Shown piece by piece: positions 18,007 to 26,088 of a stretch of DNA of 64,000 nt (position 1 is the first letter of the stretch; the number at the start of each line of letters is the position of its first letter). A program made the translations under genes and the position numbers. Below the pieces are notes generated by a model. The model ran no database searches. It was not told where the DNA came from and was given only the letters and a program-made list of their open reading frames with translations. The stretch lies in NCBI GenBank assembly GCA_020052415.1, contig JAGVPB010000024.1, forward strand, positions 36,021-100,020, in the 5' to 3' direction. The DNA comes from Bacteroidales bacterium (GTDB lineage: Bacteria; Bacteroidota; Bacteroidia; Bacteroidales; JAADJA01).

Positions 18007-20742
18007 CTATCTTAAAACGAACCAATCTTTTTTTGAAATTTTTAAAAAGTGGAAATTTAACCGTTGTGGCAGATAGGCTTTTGTAAAATATTTATAAAGC
18101 GGTTTGCCTGAAGTGTATTCTTCTGCAAGAACCTGAGGGTCAATCAAAGAATTCGAAATTTTATCAAAAATTGCCATTTTATTGCCTAGTTTGTTCTGGA
18201 TGGATTTTGTGTCGCTAATTGCCAGATTATTATTATCTATTACTGCCAGTAATCTGATGGCAATAAATAAATCCTGCCGGTTACTAAGAAAATCAATCAA
18301 TGATTCGAATAATTCAAGGTTTTTTTTGACGGAGAAAAAACAATAAAGAGGCAATGGTTCCAATTGTTTTCGGATCATTTCATAGTTATCGGACAAGTAT
18401 TCCAGTTGCCGGTATATTTCGAGAAATCTCTGAAAGTCTTTGGTGATAAGTGCATCCTTTGCTTCCTGTGCAAGAATCTGATACTTTGCCGGAGGATTAT
18501 ACTTTTCTTTCAATTCAACTACAAAATCACGATCAATTTCACAATAATAATTGTTAAGGGTTATTTTTTCAGCAGCATCAAGTACATTTACGGCATTCAC
18601 ATAATCACCTAATCTGACCGATAAGTAAAAGGAGTCTATAACATGATTGAATTCATTGTGCGCTGTTTCACAATATTTTTCGAAAATATCATTGTTGAGT
18701 CTTGTAAGATTTTCCTGAATACCGGCTTCATACATCAATCCGTACTCTTTCTGTAAATTAATGCACTGATCGTATATTTTTCTTGCTTCCTTCAACTGGT
18801 TCTTTTTTACTTTTACCTCACCCAAACTGCACATATCGTTCAAAACAGGAGAAGCAGCAATTGAAAACAACTCCGCAAGTTCACAATCATATTCAAAATT
18901 AGCTTTTTCCTGCAGCTCAATAGCCTCAAGTAATAATTCATAACCCAAATGGTAATTGCCGTTGCTTAGTACAGTCCTGCCATCAATAATTAATTGCTTA
19001 AATGTGTTATAGTTAACAGCAGAGAGTATCTGATCATACTGGCTACAGGGTATAATTTGAGCCGGATGAAGCATAAATAATTCATTCACTTTATCAACCA
19101 AAACCTTAGCACCTGAATAGTTTTCATTTGATAATTCTGTTTCAGCCTGCTGAAGCAGATTATTATACAAACCATTCCTTGAACAGATTAAACCGTGGTC
19201 AATATCGTACTGATAATTGAACCTCTTGATTTTTTGACATATTAATCCTGCATGTTCAAAACATTCAACAGCATCCTGAAATACCCTTTTTTGATTCAAT
19301 TCATTTCCTCTGGCAATGTACAAAATAATGAGTTTTTCAGACATGCCGGTCAGGTAATCATCCAAAATAATGGATCTGCGATTTTCATCCTGGAATGATT
19401 TGGCCTTCGCAATATAATTCCCTGCCAGCTCATAATTCCCCAGGTCAATAGCCTTGTTTATCAGTAACAGGTAAGAATCGTAAATTCCGTAATTTGCCCG
19501 TGAAATCAGGATTGTCAGTTCGGTTGGAATGCCAGTATTTTTTGTTGAATTATAGAATCGTTGAGCATTGTGCAACAATCCAAGCGCTGCAAGATAATTC
19601 TGGTCATTAATTAAATTTGAAGCTTCGCGTATAAATAAGTCAAATATTTCATTGCTGAACTTTTCAATTAAATAATCGGCATTAACGGCAAAATCAGTCC
19701 TGCTGATCATTCGCTTCATATCTTGTTTAAACCGCTGAACCATAACAGCGTTATAATTAATCAACCCGAGATTATAAAAGTAATTGGAATGTGAATGAGT
19801 TACTGTTTGAGAATGCATGATAATCTTAGTTGCTGTCTTAACAAAAGCATCCGCATATTGATCCAATGAGTTATTAAAACTCACATTATTAGTTGATTTC
19901 AATAAAATTTCAAAATATTCGGTGTATCTTACAAGTTGGTTTTGGAAGTATGCAAGTTTTTGAAAATATCCGGCGAAATCATTATTTTCGATATCCAGAT
20001 TTTGGACAAATGGCTCATTTGAAACTATCTCATACAGTCTTTCAAGCTCCTTAAGGTTTAAGTAAAGGTCAATAAGTGAACTTCTGCGGGTTTCAATATC
20101 GGAAAATTCTTTAAGCACGTGGTCCATTAATGCGACTGAGGCATAATAGTCGTCAATATTTGCTATTTTTTCATCAAATCGTTTTTCTGCTTCATGAGTT
20201 GAATAGAACCTTGTTTTTTCAAATTTTAATAAAAACTTTTGCGATTCATCTGGTACATCGAAATCATATTCCATTTTGCACCTGCCGTTTTCATCTAGTG
20301 AAATACCTTCGAACCTCCGGTTGTCCACATAATTATTTTCACAAACCAAAATAATATTAAAGTCGGCTTTTTGAGGCATTAACACATCAGAAATGTCGAA
20401 ACCTTTATAGAAAACATCGCCGGTGCACTTTTGTCCGATCAGGTCAACAGTTATTGTACAAGTGTTTGGTGCGGAATTTTTAATCGAATTATTTAAAGTA
20501 TATTGAAAGGTAAAGCTGGTGTTATAAAGGCTCGTTAGGTTGTATTTCGCTATTTCCCTAATGAAATAATTGGTTGTTGCATTTTCGGGCCGGGGGGATT
20601 CGGAATACCAAAAAATGAAAGAGTTATTTATGCTGTATTCCAATGCTGTTTCAGAAGCATAAGTGATGGAAACTAATTGCAGGCAAAAGACGGTAACTAA
20701 CCTGACTAAATATTTTCGCACAGGATTAATAATAAATTTCAA
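18007..20742 (-). CDS. Large exported TPR-like protein of unknown function
   Basis: The 911-residue protein begins with a signal peptide (residues ~10-29, ending TYASE) and a ~170-residue region rich in aromatic and polar residues. The rest (~190-880) is almost wholly alpha-helical, with recurring pairs of helices such as NYLAALGLLHNAQRFY, NYELAGNYIAKAKSF, VFQDAVECFEHAG, NYSGAKVLVDKVNEL and NYHLGYELLLEAIEL. These look like degenerate tetratricopeptide repeats with an [N][Y] start. No catalytic motif and no T9SS sorting domain are visible, so it is probably periplasmic and may act as a protein-binding scaffold. I do not recognise the family. Confidence 0.7.
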   Translation of the reverse strand: MKFIINPVRKYLVRLVTVFCLQLVSITYASETALEYSINNSFIFWYSESPRPENATTNYFIREIAKYNLTSLYNTSFTFQYTLNNSIKNSAPNTCTITVDLIGQKCTGDVFYKGFDISDVLMPQKADFNIILVCENNYVDNRRFEGISLDENGRCKMEYDFDVPDESQKFLLKFEKTRFYSTHEAEKRFDEKIANIDDYYASVALMDHVLKEFSDIETRRSSLIDLYLNLKELERLYEIVSNEPFVQNLDIENNDFAGYFQKLAYFQNQLVRYTEYFEILLKSTNNVSFNNSLDQYADAFVKTATKIIMHSQTVTHSHSNYFYNLGLINYNAVMVQRFKQDMKRMISRTDFAVNADYLIEKFSNEIFDLFIREASNLINDQNYLAALGLLHNAQRFYNSTKNTGIPTELTILISRANYGIYDSYLLLINKAIDLGNYELAGNYIAKAKSFQDENRRSIILDDYLTGMSEKLIILYIARGNELNQKRVFQDAVECFEHAGLICQKIKRFNYQYDIDHGLICSRNGLYNNLLQQAETELSNENYSGAKVLVDKVNELFMLHPAQIIPCSQYDQILSAVNYNTFKQLIIDGRTVLSNGNYHLGYELLLEAIELQEKANFEYDCELAELFSIAASPVLNDMCSLGEVKVKKNQLKEARKIYDQCINLQKEYGLMYEAGIQENLTRLNNDIFEKYCETAHNEFNHVIDSFYLSVRLGDYVNAVNVLDAAEKITLNNYYCEIDRDFVVELKEKYNPPAKYQILAQEAKDALITKDFQRFLEIYRQLEYLSDNYEMIRKQLEPLPLYCFFSVKKNLELFESLIDFLSNRQDLFIAIRLLAVIDNNNLAISDTKSIQNKLGNKMAIFDKISNSLIDPQVLAEEYTSGKPLYKYFTKAYLPQRLNFHFLKISKKDWFVLR

Positions 20743-20899
20743 TTTGCAACATTTTTATTTTCGACCCAATCCAAGTCATTTTATTCATCTAAAAACATCC
20801 CGGGGCAAGGGTTTATACGTACGTACTGATTTTGGTTGCAAAAGATGCGATGAAACTGAAGTGCACAAAAAAACGCCTTGTAATTATCAGGCGACTGTG

Positions 20900-20983
20900 T
20901 GCCCGGAACAGGACTCGAACCTGCACAGCCTTGCGGCTACTGGTCCCTGAAACCAGCGCGTCTACCAATTCCGCCATCCGGGC
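20900..20983 (-). tRNA. tRNA-Leu (anticodon CAG)
   Basis: On the minus strand GCCCGGA (20983-20977) pairs with TCCGGGC, with discriminator A at 20900. The anticodon arm CTGGT-TTCAGGG-ACCAG gives CAG. It has a long variable arm (TAGCCGCAAGGCTG) as expected for a class II tRNA, and the T loop GTTCGAGTC. The length is 84 nt and CCA is not encoded. Confidence 0.95.
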
Positions 20984-20987
20984 AATT

Positions 20988-21068
20988 TAGTTTCAGGTTC
21001 AAAGTTCAAAGTTTCAGGTTGTCTTACCAAAAAATAACCTGCAACTTTGAACCTGAAACCTTGAACCA
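20988..21068. repeat. Inverted word-repeat between the two tRNA-Leu genes
   Basis: The left arm is TTTCAGGTTCAAAGTTCAAAG followed by TTTCAGGTT, and the right arm is AACCTGCAACTTTGAACCTG followed by AAACCTTGAACC. The arms pair imperfectly around a spacer of about 13 nt. In a tRNA-Leu dicistron transcript this would form a hairpin between the two tRNAs and could help 3'-end formation or processing. Confidence 0.55.
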
Positions 21069-21073
21069 TTATG

Positions 21074-21157
21074 TGCCCAGGACAAGACTCGAACTTGCAC
21101 GTCCGAACGGACACCAGCCCCTCAAGCTGGCGTGTCTACCAATTCCACCACCTGGGC
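21074..21157 (-). tRNA. tRNA-Leu (anticodon GAG)
   Basis: On the minus strand GCCCAGG (21157-21151) pairs with the 3' acceptor strand, and discriminator A is at 21074. The anticodon arm CCAGC-TTGAGGG-GCTGG gives GAG. The variable arm is long (TGTCCGTTCGGACG) and the T loop is GTTCGAGTC. It is 84 nt long and is first in a probable two-tRNA transcript, with tRNA-Leu(CAG) following after 90 bp. Confidence 0.95.
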
Positions 21158-21167
21158 AAAGGGTTTG

Positions 21168-21175
21168 CAAAAGTA
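21168..21175 (-). promoter_or_regulatory. -7 box for the tRNA-Leu pair
   Basis: TACTTTTG on the minus strand matches TAnnTTTG and lies 10 bp before the mature tRNA-Leu(GAG) 5' end, so transcription would start within a few bases of the tRNA. No strong -33 element was identified. Confidence 0.5.
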
Positions 21176-21244
21176 ACAATTTTCGAAAACGAACTGTTAA
21201 ATTAGTGATTTTTTTAATTTACCAATAAAATGTAATTAAACATA

Positions 21245-21277
21245 TTGTGATAATAAGTTATGAAATTGTTAATTTTG
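21245..21277 (+). promoter_or_regulatory. Promoter of the sulfotransferase-like/DUF4301 operon
   Basis: TTG at 21245-21247 and TAATTTTG at 21270-21277 are separated by 22 bp. The predicted start (~21283) lies downstream of the possible GTG (21247) and ATG (21280) start codons, which therefore cannot be used. The ATG at 21307 remains. Confidence 0.5.
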
Positions 21278-21306
21278 CGATGCTCAATAAAAAAAATTCA
21301 GCAATA

Positions 21307-21948
21307 ATGAAATTTGTTAAAATTTACGGTGAACAAAATTCAGGAACCATTTATCTTGAATGGTTGCTGAAAAAGAATCTGGATGCTGTTTTGCTTGATT
21401 CATACGACTTTGGATGGAAACATCGCATTGCACCATTGGAAGATGAATTGAATGATAAAATGAAGGATGAGGTGGTGTACTTATGTCTTGTAAAAAACCC
21501 ATATTCCTGGCTGATCTCCATGCACAAGAGGCCATACCATCATGAATCCCTGAAAAAACTTAGTTTTTCCGATTTCATTAAATATTCATACGGTGATTAC
21601 AAAAATCCGGTAATTATGTGGAATCTTAAAAATTCTTCTTACCTGAAGCTTTCAGGTTACGTTAAGATTCATGAAATTGTAAAATATGAGGATATACTTG
21701 CAAAACCTGACGAGCTGATAATTTCTCTTTCAGACAAATACGGATTTACAAAAGATGTTTTCTTCAAAAATATCACCAATCTTCTTACCAATTCTCACGG
21801 TGTAAAGCAGCAAAAATTTCATAAAGAATATTATCTTAATGAAGAATGGAAAAGAAATCTGCGATCAGAACATATAAAACACATCAATGAATTCCTGGAT
21901 AAAGAAGTAATGGACAAACTTAATTATTCCTATCTCCAATATGTTTAG
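21307..21948 (+). CDS. Sulfotransferase-like protein (P-loop, PAPS-binding fold)
   Basis: The 213-residue protein begins VKIYGEQNSGTIYLEWLL, which resembles the 5'-phosphosulfate binding loop of sulfotransferases (GxxxSGTTxL). It also has LVKNPYSWLISMHKRPYHH, which resembles the 3'-phosphate binding motif (R/K-x-P-x-x-x-x-S). Further on, HEIVKYEDIL corresponds to the typical 'RYEDL' segment. It probably transfers sulfate to a carbohydrate or small acceptor, but neither acceptor nor activity can be read from the sequence. The start at 21307 was chosen because upstream starts fall in the promoter. Its end overlaps the DUF4301 gene by 8 nt, so translation is coupled. Confidence 0.7.
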   Translation: MKFVKIYGEQNSGTIYLEWLLKKNLDAVLLDSYDFGWKHRIAPLEDELNDKMKDEVVYLCLVKNPYSWLISMHKRPYHHESLKKLSFSDFIKYSYGDYKNPVIMWNLKNSSYLKLSGYVKIHEIVKYEDILAKPDELIISLSDKYGFTKDVFFKNITNLLTNSHGVKQQKFHKEYYLNEEWKRNLRSEHIKHINEFLDKEVMDKLNYSYLQYV

Positions 21949-23497
21949 CGCTTCCGATCTGCAGCAGATCCATCAAAAGGGTTCTGATTTAGAGAGTTTG
22001 TACCGGCAAATCGAAAATTTTAAAAAGGGATTCCCCTATGCGCATCTTGATAGAACAGCCACCATTGGCGACGGTATAATACAGCTGACTGAAAGCGAGG
22101 TCAGTCAAATGGTTTCGTATTATAATGGCCATGTAACTTCCCGTAAAATTATAAAATTTGTTCCGGCTTCAGGAGCGGCAAGCAGGATGTTCCAGACCTT
22201 GTTCAGCTTTCTTGAAAAGGCAACAAGCCCTGAGAAAATGCAAGAAGAATTGGCGAATGATAACGGTTTTAATTCTGTTAACAATTTTATATCAGGAGTA
22301 AAAGATTTTGCATTCTACAACGATTTGAGGAAAACTATATTAAAAGATGGAGGCAGTATTGAAAAAAAACTGGCAAATAAAGAATATGCAATAATAATTG
22401 AATTTCTTTTGACCGGCAAAGGTCTGAACTACGGCAAACTTCCCAAAGGACTGCTAAAGTTTCATGCCTATCCCGGCTTTGAGAGATTTTCATTTGAGGA
22501 GCATATCGTTGAGGCAGCCAGTTACGGGCGATCTTGGAATAATGTGGCTTATATCCATTTTACTGTTTCACCGGAACATCTGAAATTGTTCACAAGCGAG
22601 GTAGAAAAAGTTAAAAAACACTATGAAGATTTGTTTGGGATAGCCCTGAACTATTCCTTTTCAGTACAGAAACCTTCTACCGATACCATCGCTGTTGATT
22701 CAAATAACAATGCCTTCCGGGAGGAAGATGGCAGTTTGTTGTTCCGTCCTGGTGGGCATGGAGCGCTGCTAGAAAACCTTAACGACCTGGATGGGGATAT
22801 TATATTTGTAAAGAACATTGATAACATTGTTCCCGACAGGCTTAGAGAGCCAACAATTACTTACAAAAAAGCGATCGGGGGACTGCTGATGAAACTTCAA
22901 TCGAAAACTATTGATTTTTTAAATGAACTCGAAAAGGGAACAACAGATGACCGGTGTAACCAGATAGCCGAATTTGCAAAAACTGAACTTTATATTACTC
23001 TTCCCGATTCATTTAAAAATTATAGTCCTGAAAAAAAGAGGGAATTTCTGATCCACTATCTGAACCGGCCAATCCGGGTTTGCGGCATGGTTAAAAACGA
23101 AGGCGAGCCTGGTGGCGGGCCATTCTGGGTTAAGAATTCCAAAGGTGAAATTTCCCTACAGATCGTCGAATCCTCTCAAATTGACTCAAAGGATTCTGAT
23201 CAGTTAAAGATTTTACACACCGCAACACACTTCAATCCGGTTGACCTGGTATGCGGTATTAAAAATTATAAAGGTGAGCCTTTTAATCTTATGAACTATG
23301 TTGATCCGGAAACGGGTTTTATATCTGTAAAATCGAAGAACGGGAAAACCCTGAAAGCTCAGGAACTACCAGGTCTCTGGAATGGAGCTATGGCCGACTG
23401 GATCACATTGTTCGTTGAAGTTCCCATCATAACCTTCAATCCGGTCAAGACCGTAAATGACCTTTTAAGGCCTCAGCATCAGCCTGAAGGAACCTAA
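21941..23497 (+). CDS. DUF4301 domain protein
   Basis: The 518-residue protein matches the DUF4301 family of Bacteroidota, with FVPASGAASRMFQ (~70-82), a conserved PKGLLKFHAYP region (~167) and the C-terminal IRVCGMVKNEGEPGGGPF (~370). The first motif and the overall layout recall sugar-phosphate nucleotidyltransferases (GxGxR...K), but no activity is established as far as I know. There is no signal peptide, so it is cytoplasmic. It starts inside the last codons of the sulfotransferase-like gene (ATGTTTAG overlap), which suggests that the two act in the same process, perhaps making or modifying a sulfated glycan; that is inference. Confidence 0.85.
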   Translation: MFSASDLQQIHQKGSDLESLYRQIENFKKGFPYAHLDRTATIGDGIIQLTESEVSQMVSYYNGHVTSRKIIKFVPASGAASRMFQTLFSFLEKATSPEKMQEELANDNGFNSVNNFISGVKDFAFYNDLRKTILKDGGSIEKKLANKEYAIIIEFLLTGKGLNYGKLPKGLLKFHAYPGFERFSFEEHIVEAASYGRSWNNVAYIHFTVSPEHLKLFTSEVEKVKKHYEDLFGIALNYSFSVQKPSTDTIAVDSNNNAFREEDGSLLFRPGGHGALLENLNDLDGDIIFVKNIDNIVPDRLREPTITYKKAIGGLLMKLQSKTIDFLNELEKGTTDDRCNQIAEFAKTELYITLPDSFKNYSPEKKREFLIHYLNRPIRVCGMVKNEGEPGGGPFWVKNSKGEISLQIVESSQIDSKDSDQLKILHTATHFNPVDLVCGIKNYKGEPFNLMNYVDPETGFISVKSKNGKTLKAQELPGLWNGAMADWITLFVEVPIITFNPVKTVNDLLRPQHQPEGT

Positions 23498-23680
23498 CAA
23501 TCACCAGGCAAGTAACCAGCAATAAGATACCCAAATTGTTGAACCTGGATTCATTATTCTGGTTAAATTGATATCCCTTCAAAAAAACTTTTTCCAATTC
23601 AAAAAAATAATTGATCTTTGCACCCCTTAAAGTTAAAAGTAATTGACTCAATTTTAAATTAGTAATTCAAATTAAAACGT

Positions 23681-24397
23681 ATGCCAACGAAAATTAGACT
23701 GCAGAGAAAGGGTAAAAAGGGTCAGCCTTTTTATCATATTGTAATTGCGGATGGTCGTGCACCACGGGATGGCAAATTCATCGAACGCATTGGCACATAT
23801 AATCCGTTAACAAAACCGGCGGACATCAAAATGGATTTCGACCGGGCGCTTTACTGGCTTCAAACTGGAGCACAGCCAACCGATACGGTAAGGGCTATCT
23901 TTTCTTATCACGGAGTTCTGTATAAGAATCATCTTGCAAAAGGAATAAAAAAAGGAGCTTTAACACAGGAACAAGCTGATGTAAAATTCAGTGATTGGCT
24001 GAAAGAAAAACGGACGAAGATCGAAAGCAAAACCAAACAGGTTGAATCAGATAAAAAAGGTGAAAGCAAAAAGCGCCTTGATGAGGAAAAAAAGGTGAAT
24101 GAAGCAAGAGCAGAGGAACTTGCCAAAAAACGTGCTGCCGAACTTAAAGCTGAAGAGGCTAAAAAGCATAAAGCTGAAGAAGTTGTAGCTGAAACTCCTG
24201 TTGTAGCTCCAGTAGTTGAAGAACCAAAGGTTGAAGATGTTGTGGCCGAAGAATCAAAAGTCACTGAAATTGTAGCTGAAGAACCAAAGGCTGAAGAGGT
24301 TGTGGCTGAAGAATCAAAAGCCTCAGAGATTGTTGCCGAAGAACCAAAGGCTGAAGAGGAAGTTACTGAAGAACCGAAGGAAGAAAAACAGGATTAG
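23681..24397 (+). CDS. rpsP: 30S ribosomal protein S16 with long acidic tail
   Basis: Residues 1-85 are a standard bS16 ([20 protein letters not shown], then [19 protein letters not shown]). The E. coli protein has 82 residues, while this one has 238. The extension first has a Lys/Glu/Ala-rich, probably helical segment (~110-170). It ends with five or six copies of a 10-12 residue acidic unit ([14 protein letters not shown]). C-terminal extensions of S16 are usual in Bacteroidota, but the tandem acidic repeats may vary in number between strains. It is first in an operon with rimM (44-bp gap) and trmN6, a common ribosomal-protein/RNA-modification grouping. Confidence 0.95.
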   Translation: MPTKIRLQRKGKKGQPFYHIVIADGRAPRDGKFIERIGTYNPLTKPADIKMDFDRALYWLQTGAQPTDTVRAIFSYHGVLYKNHLAKGIKKGALTQEQADVKFSDWLKEKRTKIESKTKQVESDKKGESKKRLDEEKKVNEARAEELAKKRAAELKAEEAKKHKAEEVVAETPVVAPVVEEPKVEDVVAEESKVTEIVAEEPKAEEVVAEESKASEIVAEEPKAEEEVTEEPKEEKQD

Positions 24398-24441
24398 GTA
24401 TTCGACAGTCATTGACTGAATAACAAATTAGTTCAGTCGTT

Positions 24442-24966
24442 ATGTATAAGAAGGATTTTTACTTTCTTGGGAAAATAACAAAAACATCGGGTTATAAAGG
24501 TAACCTGATGTTTTTTTTTGATGTTGACGACATCACTCATTATCATGATCTCGGAGCCGTATTTATTGATATTGCAGGGGAACTCATACCTTTTGTCATC
24601 ACAAACTTACAATTCAAAAATAACCGTAACGCTATTGTAAAACTGGAGGATATTACCAGCGATGAACAAGCGATTGCTTTGGTGGGATATGAATTGTACC
24701 TCCCGCTTTCCTTCCTGCCTGCCCTTTCCGGAAATAAATTCTATTTTCATGAAGTGAACGGGTTCACCGTTTCGGATATAAACTATGGTATTATTGGTGA
24801 AATAGATCACGTTTTTGACCAGTCAGGCCATGCTATTTTTGTTATTCAAGGAAATGGTAAGGAAATTCTGATTCCGGTAACCGATGAATTTATTAAGAAT
24901 GTTGACAGGCAAAAAAGAACAATTGAAGTCGAAACTCCGCCGGGATTGATTGAAATTTACCTCTGA
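24442..24966 (+). CDS. rimM: Ribosome maturation factor RimM
   Basis: The 174-residue protein has the RimM N-terminal beta-barrel (FYFLGKITKTSGYKGNLM) and a C-terminal PRC-barrel (NGFTVSDINYGIIGEIDHVF, then GKEILIPVTDEFI). RimM assists 30S head assembly and binds the S19/S13 region. It follows rpsP and overlaps the spacing of trmN6, whose ATG comes 8 nt after the rimM stop. Codons 14-26 form a terminator-like hairpin (separate entry). The length is typical (about 170-180). Confidence 0.95.
   Translation: MYKKDFYFLGKITKTSGYKGNLMFFFDVDDITHYHDLGAVFIDIAGELIPFVITNLQFKNNRNAIVKLEDITSDEQAIALVGYELYLPLSFLPALSGNKFYFHEVNGFTVSDINYGIIGEIDHVFDQSGHAIFVIQGNGKEILIPVTDEFIKNVDRQKRTIEVETPPGLIEIYL
24481..24519 (+). 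terminator. Intrinsic-terminator-like hairpin inside the rimM coding region
   Basis: AAAACATCGGGTTA (24481-24494) pairs with TAACCTGATGTTTT (24501-24514) over 14 bp with a single G-U, around a six-base loop (TAAAGG). The stem runs directly into nine T (24511-24519). By sequence it meets the criteria of a Rho-independent terminator in the sense direction of the operon, yet it lies within codons 14-26 of rimM. A translating ribosome would prevent folding, so it could work as an attenuator. Confidence 0.6.
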
Positions 24967-24976
24967 TATTGAGGCG

Positions 24977-25708
24977 ATGAAACAACCTTTTCAGTTTAAA
25001 AGATTCAGCATTACCGATGCCAGATGTGTAATGAAAGTAGGCACGGATGCAGTGTTGCTCGGCACTTTGACTGACGTTAGAAAAGCATTAAATATTCTTG
25101 ACATTGGAACCGGCTCTGGTGTAATTGCCATCATGTTAGCCCAAAGATCCAATGCTCATATTGATGCCATTGACATCCACCAGCCCTCCTGTGAGGATGC
25201 ATTGGTGAATTTCAAAAATAGTCCCTGGCCCGGCCGCCTGAATATTCATCATTCTTCATTGGCGGATTTTGTTAAGGCAACGAAAACAAAGTATGATCTG
25301 ATCGTCAGCAATCCGCCATTTTTTGATAAAGGATTAAAGTCCCCATCCGAGGAAAAAAATATTGCAAAACATTCCGGCACTCTTTCATTCGGTAATTTAT
25401 TGGAGGGAGTTAAATATTTATTGGACCCTATAGGATATTTCAGTTTAATTTTGCCTTATTCCGAAAGGAATAATTTTATCAGCATAGCCTTATCTCACAA
25501 CCTGTTTCTTAACCGTGAAATCCCGATACTGCCAAAAGCCAAAAAACCAGCTAACCGAATGGTTTTGGAATTTTCGAATTTGAAACCGGAGAAAATTCAT
25601 TATTCAGAATTGCCTATCCGTGATTCATCAGGCTCTTTTCACGAAAAGTATGTACTACTAACCAATGACTTTTACCTGAATTTGAATTCTAAGCGAATTG
25701 ATAAATAA
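24977..25708 (+). CDS. trmN6: tRNA1(Val) (adenine-37-N6)-methyltransferase
   Basis: The 243-residue protein opens with FQFKRFSITDARCVMKVGTD, typical of TrmN6 (YfiC), then the SAM-binding motif ILDIGTGSGVIAIMLAQ (~45-60) and the amino-methyltransferase motif VSNPPFFDKG (NPPF, ~115). It methylates A37 of tRNA-Val. An alternative TTG start at 24950 lies inside rimM; ATG at 24977, 8 nt after the rimM stop and preceded by GAGGCG, matches family N termini and is preferred. It is the last gene of the rpsP operon. The 380 bp after it hold a MITE-like element and the porin promoter. Confidence 0.92.
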   Translation: MKQPFQFKRFSITDARCVMKVGTDAVLLGTLTDVRKALNILDIGTGSGVIAIMLAQRSNAHIDAIDIHQPSCEDALVNFKNSPWPGRLNIHHSSLADFVKATKTKYDLIVSNPPFFDKGLKSPSEEKNIAKHSGTLSFGNLLEGVKYLLDPIGYFSLILPYSERNNFISIALSHNLFLNREIPILPKAKKPANRMVLEFSNLKPEKIHYSELPIRDSSGSFHEKYVLLTNDFYLNLNSKRIDK

Positions 25709-25734
25709 TTAACCAGTTTCGCTGTGAACTCTAA

Positions 25735-25945
25735 GAGACTGTTTAAAATTCGATGACATTTTAACAATTACAATTTTACCACTTAACAACCCGCCAAAGT
25801 TTAGCCGTGTCCGGCAGGCAGAGGCACTAAGTAACGAAGAAAACACAAAGTTCAGAAAATAAATAACTTTACTTAGTGAAACTTGGTGCCGTTGTGCCTT
25901 TCTGGCGATGAAAAATCAATATTTGAATCATTTTTAAACAGTTTC
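25735..25945. mobile_element. MITE-like element with IS-type inverted ends (211 bp)
   Basis: The ends are GAGACTGTTTAAAATTCGAT (left) and, read inward from the right, GAAACTGTTTAAAAATGATT. They are flanked on both sides by TAA, consistent with a 3-bp target duplication as made by several IS5-family groups. There is no ORF inside. The interior holds a second palindromic unit of the CACTAAG type (next entry). It could be mobilised in trans by a related transposase; none is in this window. Confidence 0.65.
25801..25911. repeat. CACTAAG-type palindromic repeat nested in the MITE
   Basis: The left arm contains GGCACTAAGTAACGAAG and ACACAAAGTT; the right arm has AACTTTACTTAGTGAAACTT followed by GGTGCCGTTGTGCC. 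The same word set forms a palindrome at 39492-39587. Such CACTAAG/CTTAGTG hairpins look like a dispersed intergenic family. Confidence 0.55.
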
Positions 25946-26088
25946 TAAATTAAAATTGAAATTTGGCTGATGTTTAAGTACCTGTCTTTTTTTTGAATTA
26001 CAGATCAGTCGCATCCCATAAAAACTGCAAATAACAATAAAAAAAATATTTATCTTCGCCGCCGTTTTACAAATAAAATTAATTGTAT

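Noticed and set aside
20663..21228. Two short plus-strand ORFs over the tRNA-Leu genes
   Set aside because: They read through the antisense of tRNA sequences (repeated LEPAQP/LELARP-type peptides), a known artefact.
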